Made by a program: the position numbers and the translations under genes
Shown: piece by piece, positions 28,942-38,127 of the stretch
How the letters are laid out: each line of letters begins with the position of its first letter
How positions within the stretch are numbered: position 1 is the stretch's first letter
The notes under the pieces: generated by a model
Databases searched by the model: none
Told to the model about the DNA's origin: nothing
What the model saw: the letters and a program-made list of their open reading frames with translations, nothing else
Source of the DNA: Sphingomonas carotinifaciens
Lineage (GTDB): Bacteria; Pseudomonadota; Alphaproteobacteria; Sphingomonadales; Sphingomonadaceae
Assembly (NCBI RefSeq): GCF_009789535.1
Contig: NZ_WSUT01000007.1
Span: 124,001 to 188,000 of the forward strand
Direction of reading: 5' to 3'
Length of the DNA: 64,000 nucleotides

Positions 28942-29071
28942 AATCCGTCCCCTACCACCTTTTTGCTCAGGTAGATTACACGAGGTCGGCGACACGTTGT
29001 TTCCAAATCGCGCTATCAATCTGCGTTACGGTAGGGCATTTGACCTATGCCAACATGACTATGAGGCGGCT

Positions 29072-29563
29072 TTGGACCAAGAAGTCAAACTCGACCCCAT
29101 CGACAGACGGATCCTTCGTCGCTTGGCCGACGACGGTCGGATCAGCTGGCGCGACTTGGCGGAGGCGGTGGGCCTATCGCTTACACCAACGCTTCGCCGC
29201 GTACGGCAGCTCGAAGAGCGTGGGATCATTGCAGGCTACTCCGCCCGACTGGACGAGGACGTTCTCATGGGCGGCATGGTCGCGTTCGTGTCGGTGACGC
29301 TCGAACGTCAGACGAGCGAGGCGATCGGGGCGTTCGAGCAGCAGGTGTCTAATATGCCCGAGGTGATGAGTGGGCATCAAATGTCGGGAGGTGCTGACTT
29401 CCTCCTTCGCGTTGTGGTGCGGGGGCTCGAGCACTACCGCACCTTCCTCGAGCGGCTTACCGGTATCGGCGGTGTTGCACACGTCCAGAGCAGTTTCGCT
29501 TTGAAGTCTTTCGTCAATCGAACCGCGCCGATGATTCCCGACCTCCCGACGCGTCGTCGCTAG
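29072..29563 (+). CDS. Lrp/AsnC-family regulator
   Basis: A typical Lrp-type protein: a winged helix (LDPIDRRILRRLADDGRISWRDLAEAVGLSLTPTLRRVRQLEERGII) followed by an alpha/beta ligand domain (VAFVSVTLER, FLLRVVVRGLEHYRTFLE, FALKSFV). The reading frame is open back to an ATG at 28997, but a TTG at 29072 gives MDQEVKLDPIDRRIL, the usual family start, and 163 residues. GAGGCGG lies just before it, though closely spaced, so the start is uncertain. Being divergent from ilvE, it probably controls that promoter in response to a branched-chain amino acid. Confidence 0.88.
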   Translation: MDQEVKLDPIDRRILRRLADDGRISWRDLAEAVGLSLTPTLRRVRQLEERGIIAGYSARLDEDVLMGGMVAFVSVTLERQTSEAIGAFEQQVSNMPEVMSGHQMSGGADFLLRVVVRGLEHYRTFLERLTGIGGVAHVQSSFALKSFVNRTAPMIPDLPTRRR

Positions 29564-29581
29564 CGAGCGTCGCCCCTCGGT

Positions 29582-30229
29582 CTATGAGAAGCCGGCGTAT
29601 CTGCCGGGTCGGTGCCACAGGAAGACGACTGTCCCGACAGCCACGACACTCACCCCGGACCATAGGATGCGATCGAGGGGCAGGAAGGCGGCCGATACCG
29701 CGAGGATCGTCAAGTCGATCGCGATCTGCGTCCGTCCAGCGTTCCATCGCCGCGTCTTCTGCAGCCAGAGCGTGACGACCCCTACCCCCCCGACACCGGC
29801 GCCATGTCGCGCGACGGCGAGCGTTCCCATCCCGATCAAGTTGCCCGCCGCGATCGCGGCAACGGCCGGATTGCCACTGGCGATCCGCGTCGTCGTCTCC
29901 ACAAGGAGCGTCAGCCCGGCGATCCCGATGCTGACGGCGATCGTCCGGACGGTGAACCATCCCCCCATCATACGCGCCGCGAGCCAGAAGAACGGCAGGT
30001 TGAGGAGGGCGAACAGCGGCCCCGGACTGACCGGCATTAGGCTTGAGATCAGGAGAGCGATCCCAGCCGTCCCGCCCGTCACTAGGCGGGCCGCGTGGAG
30101 CATGGCAAGTCCGACCGCGATCAGCACGCAGCCCACGGCGAGCGCATAAGCGTCCTCGAAGCGGCCATGTCGAAGATCGGGAACATTGCCTTGCTGTTCG
30201 ACGCCTATGGCCCGCGGAGCTTCGTTCAC
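29582..30229 (-). CDS. YitT-family membrane protein
   Basis: A membrane protein of 215 residues from a GTG at 30229 overlapping the end of the MFS gene (GTGA). An upstream open frame is only a shadow of that gene. Five or six hydrophobic segments are visible: YALAVGCVLIAVGLAML, GTAGIALLISSLM, LFALLNLPFFWLA, TIAVSIGIAGLTLLV, AIAAGNLIGMGTLAVARHGAG and a last helix near VVAVGTVVFLWH. RLVTGGTAGIALL and GGVGVVTLWL are typical of the YitT/YczE group of unknown function. It is the last gene of the TonB receptor/peptidase/MFS run and ends 18 bases from the convergent Lrp gene. Confidence 0.8.
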   Translation of the reverse strand: MNEAPRAIGVEQQGNVPDLRHGRFEDAYALAVGCVLIAVGLAMLHAARLVTGGTAGIALLISSLMPVSPGPLFALLNLPFFWLAARMMGGWFTVRTIAVSIGIAGLTLLVETTTRIASGNPAVAAIAAGNLIGMGTLAVARHGAGVGGVGVVTLWLQKTRRWNAGRTQIAIDLTILAVSAAFLPLDRILWSGVSVVAVGTVVFLWHRPGRYAGFS

Positions 30230-31611
30230 CAGCCCGCCTCCGCCGAGGTCACCGCCGCTCTCAGGCGCAAGACAGGCCGTTCCGCCGCATAGAAGAGGAT
30301 TACCATCATCGACCACGCCGGTAGTGCGGTCCAGGTGATCGCGGAAAGGAGAGCCTGCGGCGTATTGCCGAGCAGCGAAGATACAGCGCCGATCAGTGCG
30401 GGGGCGATGCCGCCGACGATGCCGGCCGCGATTGTCCAGATCGCGAGGAAGCGGGCACGCATCGCGCTCGGCACCATGTCCTGGAGCACGGTTGGGAGAA
30501 GCGATCCGACCGCCGCGCTGGAAGCCATGAAGATGACGAACAGGATGAAACCACCGGCAGCGCGAGAGATGAATTGAAGCGCGAAGAGCGCAGGCAGGGC
30601 TGGCAGGGCGGCACGCCAAGCCAGCCGGACGGCGATAACGCTGACGGGCTCCGACGCGGCCAGTAGGGTGCGCTTCAACAGCATAGAGGTCAGGCCGGTG
30701 CCGGCCAGGGTGCCGAGCGCAAGGCCGACACCGACGCCTACGCCATTTGCCAACGGACTAGCGCCAAACAGGCGCGTGCTCGCCGTCGGAATCCAAATCA
30801 GCGCACCGCTGCTGGCGAGCATGAAGAGCAGGAAGGCACCCACGATGAGGACGACGGGACGCCGTTGGACGGCAAGGTGCGTGAGCAGCGGCGATCCGAG
30901 TCGCTGTAGCGCTACGGGCTGGCGGCGATCCATTCGCACGCAGGCCAGCAGCGCGATCAGCAGCGGTGCGGAGCATCCAACGATGGCGAAGGCCAGCCGC
31001 CACGCGGCCGTCGAACTCGATCCGACCGGCATTGCGATTTTCGCGCCCTCTACGCCCGAAGCCAACGCGCCGCCAATTATGTAGACGACGGACGCGCCGA
31101 GCAGGCCGGCCATGTAGAAGACAAGGTTCGCGGTAAGGCGACGTCGACCGGTGAACAGGTCGGGAATTACCGCGAGAACGACCGGTCCGAGACCGGCTTC
31201 CGCAATGCCGATCAGCGCAGTCGCCCCGAACAACTGCCACATTCCATCGGCGTACCCACATACCAGCGCGCCCGTCGCCCACACGAGGATGCACGCTCCG
31301 AGCATGATGCGGCGGTCGTAACGATCTGCGAGCCACGCGATCGGATAAGCGCACAGGAGTGACGCGCCGGCAAAACCGATCCCCAGCGTCACGCCGAGGT
31401 TGCGATCGGAAAGCCGGAGGTCCGCCGCGATCGCGGGTGCGAGAAGCGAGAGCATCTGACGCCCGAGCAGCGTGAGCAGCGTGACAGCGAGGAGGACGCC
31501 GAGTGCAAACCAGGCACGCGGCGGCGTCGTATCCGCCTCATCACCCGGCGCAGGGGCTGCCGGCTCGCAGACGGTCTCATTCGTTACGTTCAAGCGCGCC
31601 CCCTCGGGCAT
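30226..31611 (-). CDS. Major facilitator superfamily transporter
   Basis: A transporter of 461 residues with about twelve membrane helices. The conserved loop between helices 2 and 3, AYPIAWLADRYDRRIMLG, matches the MFS G..aDr.grr signature, and the helix 4-5 region GIAEAGLGPVVLAVIPDLF resembles the Spinster/anion-cation symporter group. The start at 31611 (MPEGARLNV) is chosen because the longer frame overlaps the preceding peptidase gene. Its place after a secreted-type peptidase and TonB receptor suggests uptake or export of a peptide-derived product. The substrate is unknown. Confidence 0.85.
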   Translation of the reverse strand: MPEGARLNVTNETVCEPAAPAPGDEADTTPPRAWFALGVLLAVTLLTLLGRQMLSLLAPAIAADLRLSDRNLGVTLGIGFAGASLLCAYPIAWLADRYDRRIMLGACILVWATGALVCGYADGMWQLFGATALIGIAEAGLGPVVLAVIPDLFTGRRRLTANLVFYMAGLLGASVVYIIGGALASGVEGAKIAMPVGSSSTAAWRLAFAIVGCSAPLLIALLACVRMDRRQPVALQRLGSPLLTHLAVQRRPVVLIVGAFLLFMLASSGALIWIPTASTRLFGASPLANGVGVGVGLALGTLAGTGLTSMLLKRTLLAASEPVSVIAVRLAWRAALPALPALFALQFISRAAGGFILFVIFMASSAAVGSLLPTVLQDMVPSAMRARFLAIWTIAAGIVGGIAPALIGAVSSLLGNTPQALLSAITWTALPAWSMMVILFYAAERPVLRLRAAVTSAEAGW

Positions 31612-31706
31612 GCCAAACCCGCAGATGGATCGCCTGCGGTTATGGCAGTAAAACGCGGGCGTGGCGATCCGGAGCGTCGAAGAGCGTCGACGAACGGCGA
31701 TATACC

Positions 31707-33710
31707 CTAACGCTCCTTCTTCAGATATTTGTCGAACCACGCCACCGTGCGCACGGCCGCGTCGATCTGGTTCTCCCGCTTTACGAAGCCGTGCCCCTCC
31801 TCGGGGTAGAACTTCGCGTCGACGATGCGTCCGTTATCCTTCAGCACCTTCACCATCTGCTCCGCCTCGAAAGCGGGGACACGAATGTCGTTGGTGCCCT
31901 GGAGAACCAGGAGCGGCGCCTTAGCGTCGCGCAGGTAGGTCATCGGACTTGTGCGCTTGTAGACTTCGGGATCAATAGCCGGATCGCCCAGCAGAGCGGT
32001 TACGTACTCACGGAGCGCCGGCGACGCGCGTTCGCGCATCGTTTTCCAATCGACGATCCCGTACTGCGCCACGGCCGCCGCCCAGAAGTCGGGCATGCGG
32101 CCGATCGCCATCGCTGTCATGAAGCCGCCGTAGGAGCCGCCCGTGATTCCGATCTTCTTGGGATCGGCGTAGCCCGATGCGATCAGCAGCTTCGCTGCCG
32201 CGGCTTCGTCCTCGAGGTCGCGCCCGCCCAGGTCCTTTCGGTTCGCGATCTCGAACGCGCGGCCGTAGCCGGTCGAGCCGCGCGGATTGGGCGCGATCAC
32301 AATGTATCCCCGCGACGAAAGAGCGGTGGCGAGGCGGTCGAACTCGTCGGTCGTCTGATAGGTGGGGCCGCCATGCGGCATGACCACGACCGGGGCCGAG
32401 CCGTCCCGCTTCAAATTCCACGGCATCCAGAGGATGGCGCTGACCACCGTGCCGTCTGCACTCTTGTAGTTGACGACGCTGGTGCGGGGCAGCGCGTCCG
32501 GGTCGATGCTCGCGAGGCTTAAACGGGTCAGTCGCGTCGTTTGACCGGTCGTTAGATCATGGGTCCAGTAGTCGAAGGGTGCCGACCCTGAAGAATGGGG
32601 GAACAGGAGCTGATGACCATCGGGGGAGAAGGCCGGCAGCAGGCCGAAAGGATCGCTGACCCGGCCATCGGGAAGCGCCAGCCGCCTTGCGCGCTTCGCG
32701 GCAACGTCGAAGACATAGACTTCGTCGCGGCCGTTCACATTGGCGCTGGCAACAACCGACCGACCATCGGGCGAGAACACGCCCGCGACCTGCGGCCAAG
32801 GCCCAGGGTTCACCGCCGCGCGCTGTCCACTGGCTAGATCGAGGACGACGGCTTGCCGCAACCCTGCCGCGTTCTCGCTGGTGAGCGACAGCAGTTTTCC
32901 GTCCGGCGAAACCGCGGTCAGCGCCTCAAATGGCGCCTGCGCTCCACCCGCGATCTGCTTCGCCTTGCCGGTAGAGACCTCAACACGCCAGACGGAGCTG
33001 TTCGCCAGCGAGTTCGGCATCCGATTGGCATAGACGTAACGCCCATCGGGGCTGAAACCCTTGGGCAACCAGTAGACTGCCTCTTTGTCGTCCGTCAGCA
33101 CGCGAACCTTGCGTGTCCTGAGGTCGATCACCGCCAAATTACTGGTAGCGGAGGTCTTCTCCCGCGTATTGAAGGCGAGCAGCCTGGAGTCCATTGAGAC
33201 GGCGAACGGTCCGCTCTCCGTCACCTCTGCCGTCGAAGTCAGGTTGACCGCCTCTCCGCCGTTCGCAGGAATGGCGAAGATGTCGTAGATCTCAGCTCCG
33301 CCCTTGTCGGAGGCGTAAACGATCGTCTTCCCGTCCGGCGTTGCTATTGGGAAGAAGGACTTGTCCTCCGACTGCTGGAGCTGGAGGGGAAAGCCGCCCC
33401 CCTTGGGAACGCGCCACAGATTTATGCGACCGGTGATGTCGGGCGCCATTAGGACCTGTCCGTCCGGCAGCCAGCTGGCGAAGTAGCTGGAGCGGGTGAA
33501 GAAGAGGTCGGCGACCGGCACGGGCCTGGCGTCCGCCTTCGCAGGCGACGTCAGGCTACGCGGATCGGTCAGCGTCCTTGCCGGCGTACCCGTGAGCACG
33601 GCCGTACCTGGACGGTCCGGGTTCAACCGGTCGGTCTGAGCGAAGGTCGGCGCCGCAAGCGCGCACACACCCATCATTAGGACAGCGCGAGAGGTCGCGA
33701 GCCGGTTCAT
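31707..33710 (-). CDS. S9 family prolyl oligopeptidase
   Basis: A protein of 667 residues with an export signal (AVLMMGVCALAAPTFAQ). A WD40-like beta-propeller of TolB-type repeats (DGKTIVYASDKGGAEIYDI, FSPDGRYVYANRM, FSPDGRSVVASANVNG) spans about residues 60-400. The C-terminal alpha/beta hydrolase domain has GITGGSYGGFMTAMA (nucleophile serine), LVLQGTNDIRVP (aspartate) and PEEGHGFVKREN (histidine). It probably cleaves short peptides in the periplasm. The start codon overlaps the TonB receptor stop by one base, so receptor and peptidase are coupled in one peptide-utilisation operon. Confidence 0.92.
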   Translation of the reverse strand: MNRLATSRAVLMMGVCALAAPTFAQTDRLNPDRPGTAVLTGTPARTLTDPRSLTSPAKADARPVPVADLFFTRSSYFASWLPDGQVLMAPDITGRINLWRVPKGGGFPLQLQQSEDKSFFPIATPDGKTIVYASDKGGAEIYDIFAIPANGGEAVNLTSTAEVTESGPFAVSMDSRLLAFNTREKTSATSNLAVIDLRTRKVRVLTDDKEAVYWLPKGFSPDGRYVYANRMPNSLANSSVWRVEVSTGKAKQIAGGAQAPFEALTAVSPDGKLLSLTSENAAGLRQAVVLDLASGQRAAVNPGPWPQVAGVFSPDGRSVVASANVNGRDEVYVFDVAAKRARRLALPDGRVSDPFGLLPAFSPDGHQLLFPHSSGSAPFDYWTHDLTTGQTTRLTRLSLASIDPDALPRTSVVNYKSADGTVVSAILWMPWNLKRDGSAPVVVMPHGGPTYQTTDEFDRLATALSSRGYIVIAPNPRGSTGYGRAFEIANRKDLGGRDLEDEAAAAKLLIASGYADPKKIGITGGSYGGFMTAMAIGRMPDFWAAAVAQYGIVDWKTMRERASPALREYVTALLGDPAIDPEVYKRTSPMTYLRDAKAPLLVLQGTNDIRVPAFEAEQMVKVLKDNGRIVDAKFYPEEGHGFVKRENQIDAAVRTVAWFDKYLKKER

Positions 33711-35839
33711 CAGCGCACCGACCCGCCGAAGCGTGCGGTCAGCTCCAGGCCGATGGTGCGCGGCCGCGTGCGCACGGCGATGATGTCGTTGAGGGTCGCC
33801 GTGAGCGGCGTCACCGTGCGGAAGCTCAGCGCCCCCCTTTCGTTGGTGAGATTGTCAACGAACGCCGCGATCGACAGGTTGGCGAGATCGAAGCCGATCC
33901 TAGCATCGACGAGGTCGATGGTGTCACCCGCCCGATAGATCGAGAAGGTCTGGTTGGTACGCGGAGAGCTATGCTGCCAACCCACTCGGCCGAAGGCGGC
34001 CACAGCTTCGCTGATGTTGGTCCGGTAATCGGCCGAGGCATTCGCCGTGAACTTGGCGACATCGTCGACCGGCGTACCATCGACGATCCCCGTGCCAGCG
34101 ACTGCGCCGGTATATTCGGCATCGTTGTAGGCACCACTGGCGCTGAGACTGAGGCCCCTGAACGGGCGCACCACGGCGCTGAGCTCGACGCCCTTAGTGT
34201 GGGTGCCGTTCGAGTTGATAAGGCCGTTGAAGCCGGTGGTGCCGATCGGGAAGCGGACGGTGACGTCATTCCAGTCGGTGTAGTAGACGGCGCCCTCCAC
34301 GGTGAGAAGGCGATCGAACAGATCGGCCTTGGCGCCTACCTCGTAGGTCCAGAGATAATCCTGCTTCAATGTGGCGGGCAGAGTGATCCCCGAGATGCCG
34401 GCCAGCGCCACAGCAGTGAGTGGCTGGAGCTGGCCAGGGCGGAAGCCTTTCGCGGCGCTTGCATAGATAGTGCTGCGGTCGCTTGGATGCCACGCGACGC
34501 TGAACCGCGGATTCCAGCTCATGTACGTGTCTTCAGGCTTAGCCGTCCCGACCGTACCCGTGAACTCGGTTCCGCTCCGCTTCTCCTCATAGTACCGCAG
34601 GCCGGCGGTCAGGTCGACGTTGAGGGAAGGCAGCTCATAGGTAGCCTCGCCGAACACAGCCTTGGCATCGGATTTGGTGCGATCCCGGCTGTCGAGCCCG
34701 AATAGCGCGAAAACCGTCGCATCCTGCCGGAGCGCGTTGCGGAGATAGCCGCCGATCGTCCACTGCAAACGACCTGAGCCGTTCGATGACAGACGAACCT
34801 CATGGGAATCGACGTCGATGCCGATCGGAGCCGTGATGGTGCCGCCCAGGTACGTGCCCGATTGGATCGAATCGAAGCTATTGTGAGCGTACCCGTAGAA
34901 CAGCGCTGCACCGCCGAAGTCGTAACGTGCCGTAGCGCCGTAGAGCTCGTATCGGGTACTCGCCCCGAGCGTCAGCGCGAGAGACTGGTTGCCCTCATCG
35001 GTCGCCTGGTTGTTGCCGCCGGGCAGATCGGCGCGATATTTCCAGTAACTACCGGTGATCGACAGGCGGTCGGTGGGGTCGAAACGCGCTTTCGCACGGA
35101 AGGTGGTGAAGTCCTGCTTGTTGACGTTGCTAGTGCCGGCGGTCGGATTGTCGATCCAGCCATCGAAGTGCTCGGCGGTGCCCGCAACACGGACCGCGAG
35201 CACCCCGGGAATGATGGGGGCGTTGAACGCGCCCTTGATGCCCCGGTTCGTACCGCCATCCTCGGTCGAGGACAGGAACGAGGTGCCCTTCGCTTCCCAT
35301 TCGTTCAGGTCGGCGCCCTTCGTTAGGATGCGGACCGTGCCGCCCATCGAGCCCTCGCCAAACAGGGTGCCTTGCGGCCCGCGCAGAACCTCGACGCGGT
35401 CGAGATCCCAGGCGCGGACGTCCGGCGAGATCGGCACGGTGACGCCGGTGAAGGGTAGATCGTCGAGATAATAGCCGTTCTCGTTCGCGCCGAGCGAGGT
35501 CGAGATGCCGCGGATGGTGATCTTCTGCTGACCGTTGCCCTGATCGTAGATGCCGACGCCTGGCGCCTCTTGCAGGAAGTCGGCGAGATTGTCCGCACCG
35601 CGCCGCTCAAGCGTCTCGCCCGTCACGGCTGACAACGCGATCGGCACGTCCAGGGCTCGCTCCTCGCGCTTCCGTGCAGTGACCACGATGTCGTCCGGCG
35701 CGCCGGCCGATGTACTGACGGGTTGGTTCCGCTCGGCCTGAGTGGCGCCTGCCTGCGCGAAAGCGGGCGACGCGAGGGTCAGCAGGAGCACACTCGCCGA
35801 GCACGACGCCATCATCCGGGTTTTGGACATCAATTTCAT
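33710..35839 (-). CDS. TonB-dependent outer-membrane receptor
   Basis: A protein of 709 residues. Signal peptide LLLTLASPAFAQA is followed by a TonB-box-like DDIVVTARKREERALDVP segment. The plug domain comes next (TGETLERRGADNLADFLQEAPGVGI, ITIRGISTSLGANENGYYLDDLPF, VEVLRGPQGTLFGEGSMGGTVRI), then the beta-barrel, ending in the C-terminal GLELTARFGGSVR. It is of the sphingomonad-type large receptor group. As first gene of an operon with a peptidase and an MFS transporter, it likely imports a peptide or peptide-conjugated substrate. It is divergent from a TetR regulator. Confidence 0.94.
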   Translation of the reverse strand: MKLMSKTRMMASCSASVLLLTLASPAFAQAGATQAERNQPVSTSAGAPDDIVVTARKREERALDVPIALSAVTGETLERRGADNLADFLQEAPGVGIYDQGNGQQKITIRGISTSLGANENGYYLDDLPFTGVTVPISPDVRAWDLDRVEVLRGPQGTLFGEGSMGGTVRILTKGADLNEWEAKGTSFLSSTEDGGTNRGIKGAFNAPIIPGVLAVRVAGTAEHFDGWIDNPTAGTSNVNKQDFTTFRAKARFDPTDRLSITGSYWKYRADLPGGNNQATDEGNQSLALTLGASTRYELYGATARYDFGGAALFYGYAHNSFDSIQSGTYLGGTITAPIGIDVDSHEVRLSSNGSGRLQWTIGGYLRNALRQDATVFALFGLDSRDRTKSDAKAVFGEATYELPSLNVDLTAGLRYYEEKRSGTEFTGTVGTAKPEDTYMSWNPRFSVAWHPSDRSTIYASAAKGFRPGQLQPLTAVALAGISGITLPATLKQDYLWTYEVGAKADLFDRLLTVEGAVYYTDWNDVTVRFPIGTTGFNGLINSNGTHTKGVELSAVVRPFRGLSLSASGAYNDAEYTGAVAGTGIVDGTPVDDVAKFTANASADYRTNISEAVAAFGRVGWQHSSPRTNQTFSIYRAGDTIDLVDARIGFDLANLSIAAFVDNLTNERGALSFRTVTPLTATLNDIIAVRTRPRTIGLELTARFGGSVR

Positions 35840-36017
35840 TACCTACCCCCTCCTCGACGCGTCTCGCGTCTCGCGTCTATGCGATGGCGTCGCAACGATG
35901 GAGCAGCCGCCACCATCAAGAAGGTGCGAAACCAATAAAAGAGATGGTGCGCTCGGTTTTTTATTTTAGCAAGCATCTTTTTAGGGCAGAACGGCAAAGT
36001 CGCGGGTAGAGGGTATT

Positions 36018-36617
36018 ATGCCGAAGCGGGATGAGGCTTACATGCGCGCGCAGCGCGACGGGATCGCTCGGGCGGCGCTCGGCGTGCTGCTAGAGAAGGG
36101 CGTCGCCAACACATCGCAGCGGGACATCTGCAGCGCCGCCGGTGTCTCCGTCGGGGCGCTCTACACCCACTTTGCGACCATCGAGGAGGTCGTCGTCGCC
36201 GCCTGCACCTTGGGGAACGAGGAGTTGCCTCCCCTTAAAACGTGCGAGACGTGGGATGAGTATGTCGAATTTAATGTCGCCAACGTCTATGATTCTCGCG
36301 TAGCCGACGCCGCACGGCGCATCCGCCTCGCATTCGAATTCGCAGCGAAGATCGTGACGATGGATAAAGCGCCGGCTGGCGTCGCTGCGATCCACGACAT
36401 ACAGAACAACTACATCCGAGATCAGCTACAACGTTCGTTCGACCGCGGGGAGATCAGCCTTCCGCTTGGTTTGGCAACGACGACCATGATTCACGTCCAG
36501 GCTCTCGTAGGCGCCTCCACTCAGCTCGCAATGAACCCGAGCCTTAATCGAGACCAATGGATTACTTCCTTGATCCGAAGCCTCGAAATTACAGCCGGCC
36601 GCGTGCGCATCCAATAG
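36018..36617 (+). CDS. TetR-family regulator
   Basis: A protein of 199 residues with an N-terminal TetR helix-turn-helix: RDGIARAALGVLLEKGVANTSQRDICSAAGVSVGALYTHFATIEEVV, about residues 13-58. The rest is a helical ligand domain without recognised motif. It is divergent from the TonB receptor operon across 178 bases containing an AT-rich stretch at about 35930-35990, so it most likely represses that operon. No defined operator could be assigned with confidence. Confidence 0.88.
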   Translation: MPKRDEAYMRAQRDGIARAALGVLLEKGVANTSQRDICSAAGVSVGALYTHFATIEEVVVAACTLGNEELPPLKTCETWDEYVEFNVANVYDSRVADAARRIRLAFEFAAKIVTMDKAPAGVAAIHDIQNNYIRDQLQRSFDRGEISLPLGLATTTMIHVQALVGASTQLAMNPSLNRDQWITSLIRSLEITAGRVRIQ

Positions 36618-36949
36618 CCAAATTTTACGTTCCTAGGCCGCGAAATTCATCGTACGACACTTCCTCAACGTATGAAATGCGCACTGGTGGCCGAGGCGTT
36701 CTATCGGATACTTGAACGAAAATGCTGAAACGGATGTACTTTCGAGTTGTGACCGCCAAGCTATCGAAGATGCAAGCCCGTGCGATGCCGCTTATGATTG
36801 AGCGACTTCTTTGGGACAAGCGCTTTAACGACCCACAAGCAGACACTCAAGCGCACTGCGCTACGACCCACAAATAGCCATTCGTTCATATCGGTTCGCA
36901 GTTTTAGAGTAAGCCCGTCAGACAAGATTTTGCTTTTGTTCTGGATGGG
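36618..36949. other. Intergenic stretch without recognised gene
   Basis: About 330 bases between the TetR gene and the acylase remnant. A 73-codon leftward frame at 36625-36846 has no ribosome site, no recognisable motif and unlikely composition, so it is not called. The base composition is visibly lower in GC than the surroundings. I see no RNA gene. Confidence 0.4.
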
Positions 36950-37162
36950 ACTGACTCATGGAGGCGTTACGCCGATCCGCTGAAGGCGATGACCGTGATG
37001 GCCGTGATGGCCGTGATGGCCGCGGGCCAGAGCGGCAACCCGGCATCGCCGCACTTCGCCGATCAGATTCGGCACCACGCAGAACGCGGGCTGCGCCCGG
37101 TATATTTCCATCCCGAAGACCTGAAGGGACATGTCAAGCGCGGCTACCACCCGGGCGGCTGA
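36950..37162 (+). pseudogene. C-terminal remnant of a penicillin-acylase-family gene
   Basis: Read in the frame of 36980, the sequence gives DSWRRYADPLKAM, then GQSGNPASPHFADQIRHH and RPVYFHPEDLKGHVK, ending at a TGA at 37160-37162. GQSGNP.SPHF.DQ followed by RPV.F is the C-terminal signature of penicillin/acyl-homoserine-lactone acylases, which are 700-850 residues long. Only about 65-80 residues remain and no start, signal or catalytic serine region is present upstream. A 9-base tandem repeat inserts extra Met-Ala-Val units just before the GQSGNP motif. The fragment lies tail to tail with the GST gene. Confidence 0.7.
36991..37023 (+). repeat. 9-bp tandem repeat (gtgatggcc-type)
   Basis: The unit GTGATGGCC is repeated about three times, with flanking imperfect copies, inside the acylase remnant. 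In the remnant's frame it encodes repeated Met-Ala-Val. On the opposite strand it spells Gly-His-His repeats, which makes an antisense frame look falsely metal-binding. Slipped-strand expansion in a gene no longer under selection would explain it. Confidence 0.8.
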
Positions 37163-37187
37163 CATCAGTCCGTGCGGCCCCAGCGCG

Positions 37188-38081
37188 TCACGGCGTCCGG
37201 CTTTCCACCGCCGCTCTTTCCAGCTTGTCCTGCGTCCTGGTGTCGAAGTCGCCCGCATCATGGCGCTCGTGGAGCTGGCTGGCGGGATCGCCCATGATCC
37301 GGTTCACCATCCGGCCACGCCGGACTGCCGGTCGCGCGCCGACCAGGTCGGTCCAGCGCAGGACGTTCTTATATGCGTCCACCTCGAGAAACTCGCCGGC
37401 GTCATACACCTGCCCCGTCACGAGCGCGCCGTACCAGGGCCACACCGCCATGTCGGCGATCGAATAGGCATCGCCCCCGACATATTCGCTCTCGCCCAGG
37501 CGTCGGTCCAGGACGTCGAGCTGGCGCTTCGCTTCCATCGCGAAACGGTCGATTGCATATTCGATCTTCACGGGGGCATAGGCATAGAAATGCCCAAAGC
37601 CGCCACCCAGCATCGGCCCGGCACCCATCTGCCAGAATAGCCACGACAGGACCTCGGCGCGCTTTGCGGCATCGGTCGGGAGGAACGCGCCGAATTTCTC
37701 GGCGAGATAGACCAGGATCGATCCCGACTCGAATACCCTGATGGGGTTCGCGCCACTGCGATCGACCAGCGCGGGGATCTTGGAATTGGGATTGACCTCG
37801 ACGAAGCCGCTGCCGAACTGGTCCCCCTCCATGATCCTGATCAGCCAGGCATCATATTCGGCCCCCCTATGACCGGCGGCAAGCAACTCCTCGAGCATCA
37901 CGGTCACCTTCACGCCGTTAGGCGTCGCGAGCGAATAGAGCTGTAGCGGGTGCTTACCGACCGGTAGCGCCTTCTCGTGCGTGGCACCGGCGATCGGGCG
38001 GTTGATGCTGGAAAAGCGGCCTCCGCCTGACTTGTCCCAGGCCCAGACCTTGGGCGGCGTGTAGTCAACGATCTCGTTCAT
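37188..38081 (-). CDS. Glutathione S-transferase family protein (YghU-like)
   Basis: A protein of 297 residues with the features of the YghU/disulfide-bond-oxidoreductase-like GST group: an N-terminal extension (WAWDKSGGGRFSSINRPIAGATHE), a thioredoxin-like domain (LQLYSLATPNGVKVTVMLEELL, VNPNSKIPALVD, VFESGSILVYLAEKFG) and a helical C-terminal domain (YSIADMAVWPWYG). The long N-terminal arm separates this group from other GSTs. It lies 46 bases downstream of the deacetylase-family gene on the same strand. Confidence 0.9.
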   Translation of the reverse strand: MNEIVDYTPPKVWAWDKSGGGRFSSINRPIAGATHEKALPVGKHPLQLYSLATPNGVKVTVMLEELLAAGHRGAEYDAWLIRIMEGDQFGSGFVEVNPNSKIPALVDRSGANPIRVFESGSILVYLAEKFGAFLPTDAAKRAEVLSWLFWQMGAGPMLGGGFGHFYAYAPVKIEYAIDRFAMEAKRQLDVLDRRLGESEYVGGDAYSIADMAVWPWYGALVTGQVYDAGEFLEVDAYKNVLRWTDLVGARPAVRRGRMVNRIMGDPASQLHERHDAGDFDTRTQDKLERAAVESRTP

Positions 38082-38127
38082 CAGGCTTCTCCGTAATCTC
38101 TGTTGTGCTCCACCGGCATGACCCGCA

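Noticed and set aside
36988..37025. Short repeats as a possible CRISPR array
   Set aside because: Units are 9 bases, directly adjacent and without spacers, so this is a simple tandem repeat.
36956..37261. Leftward frame encoding Gly-His-His repeats, resembling a metal-binding protein
   Set aside because: The repeats are the antisense reading of the 9-bp tandem repeat in the acylase remnant, and the frame has no ribosome site or recognisable fold.
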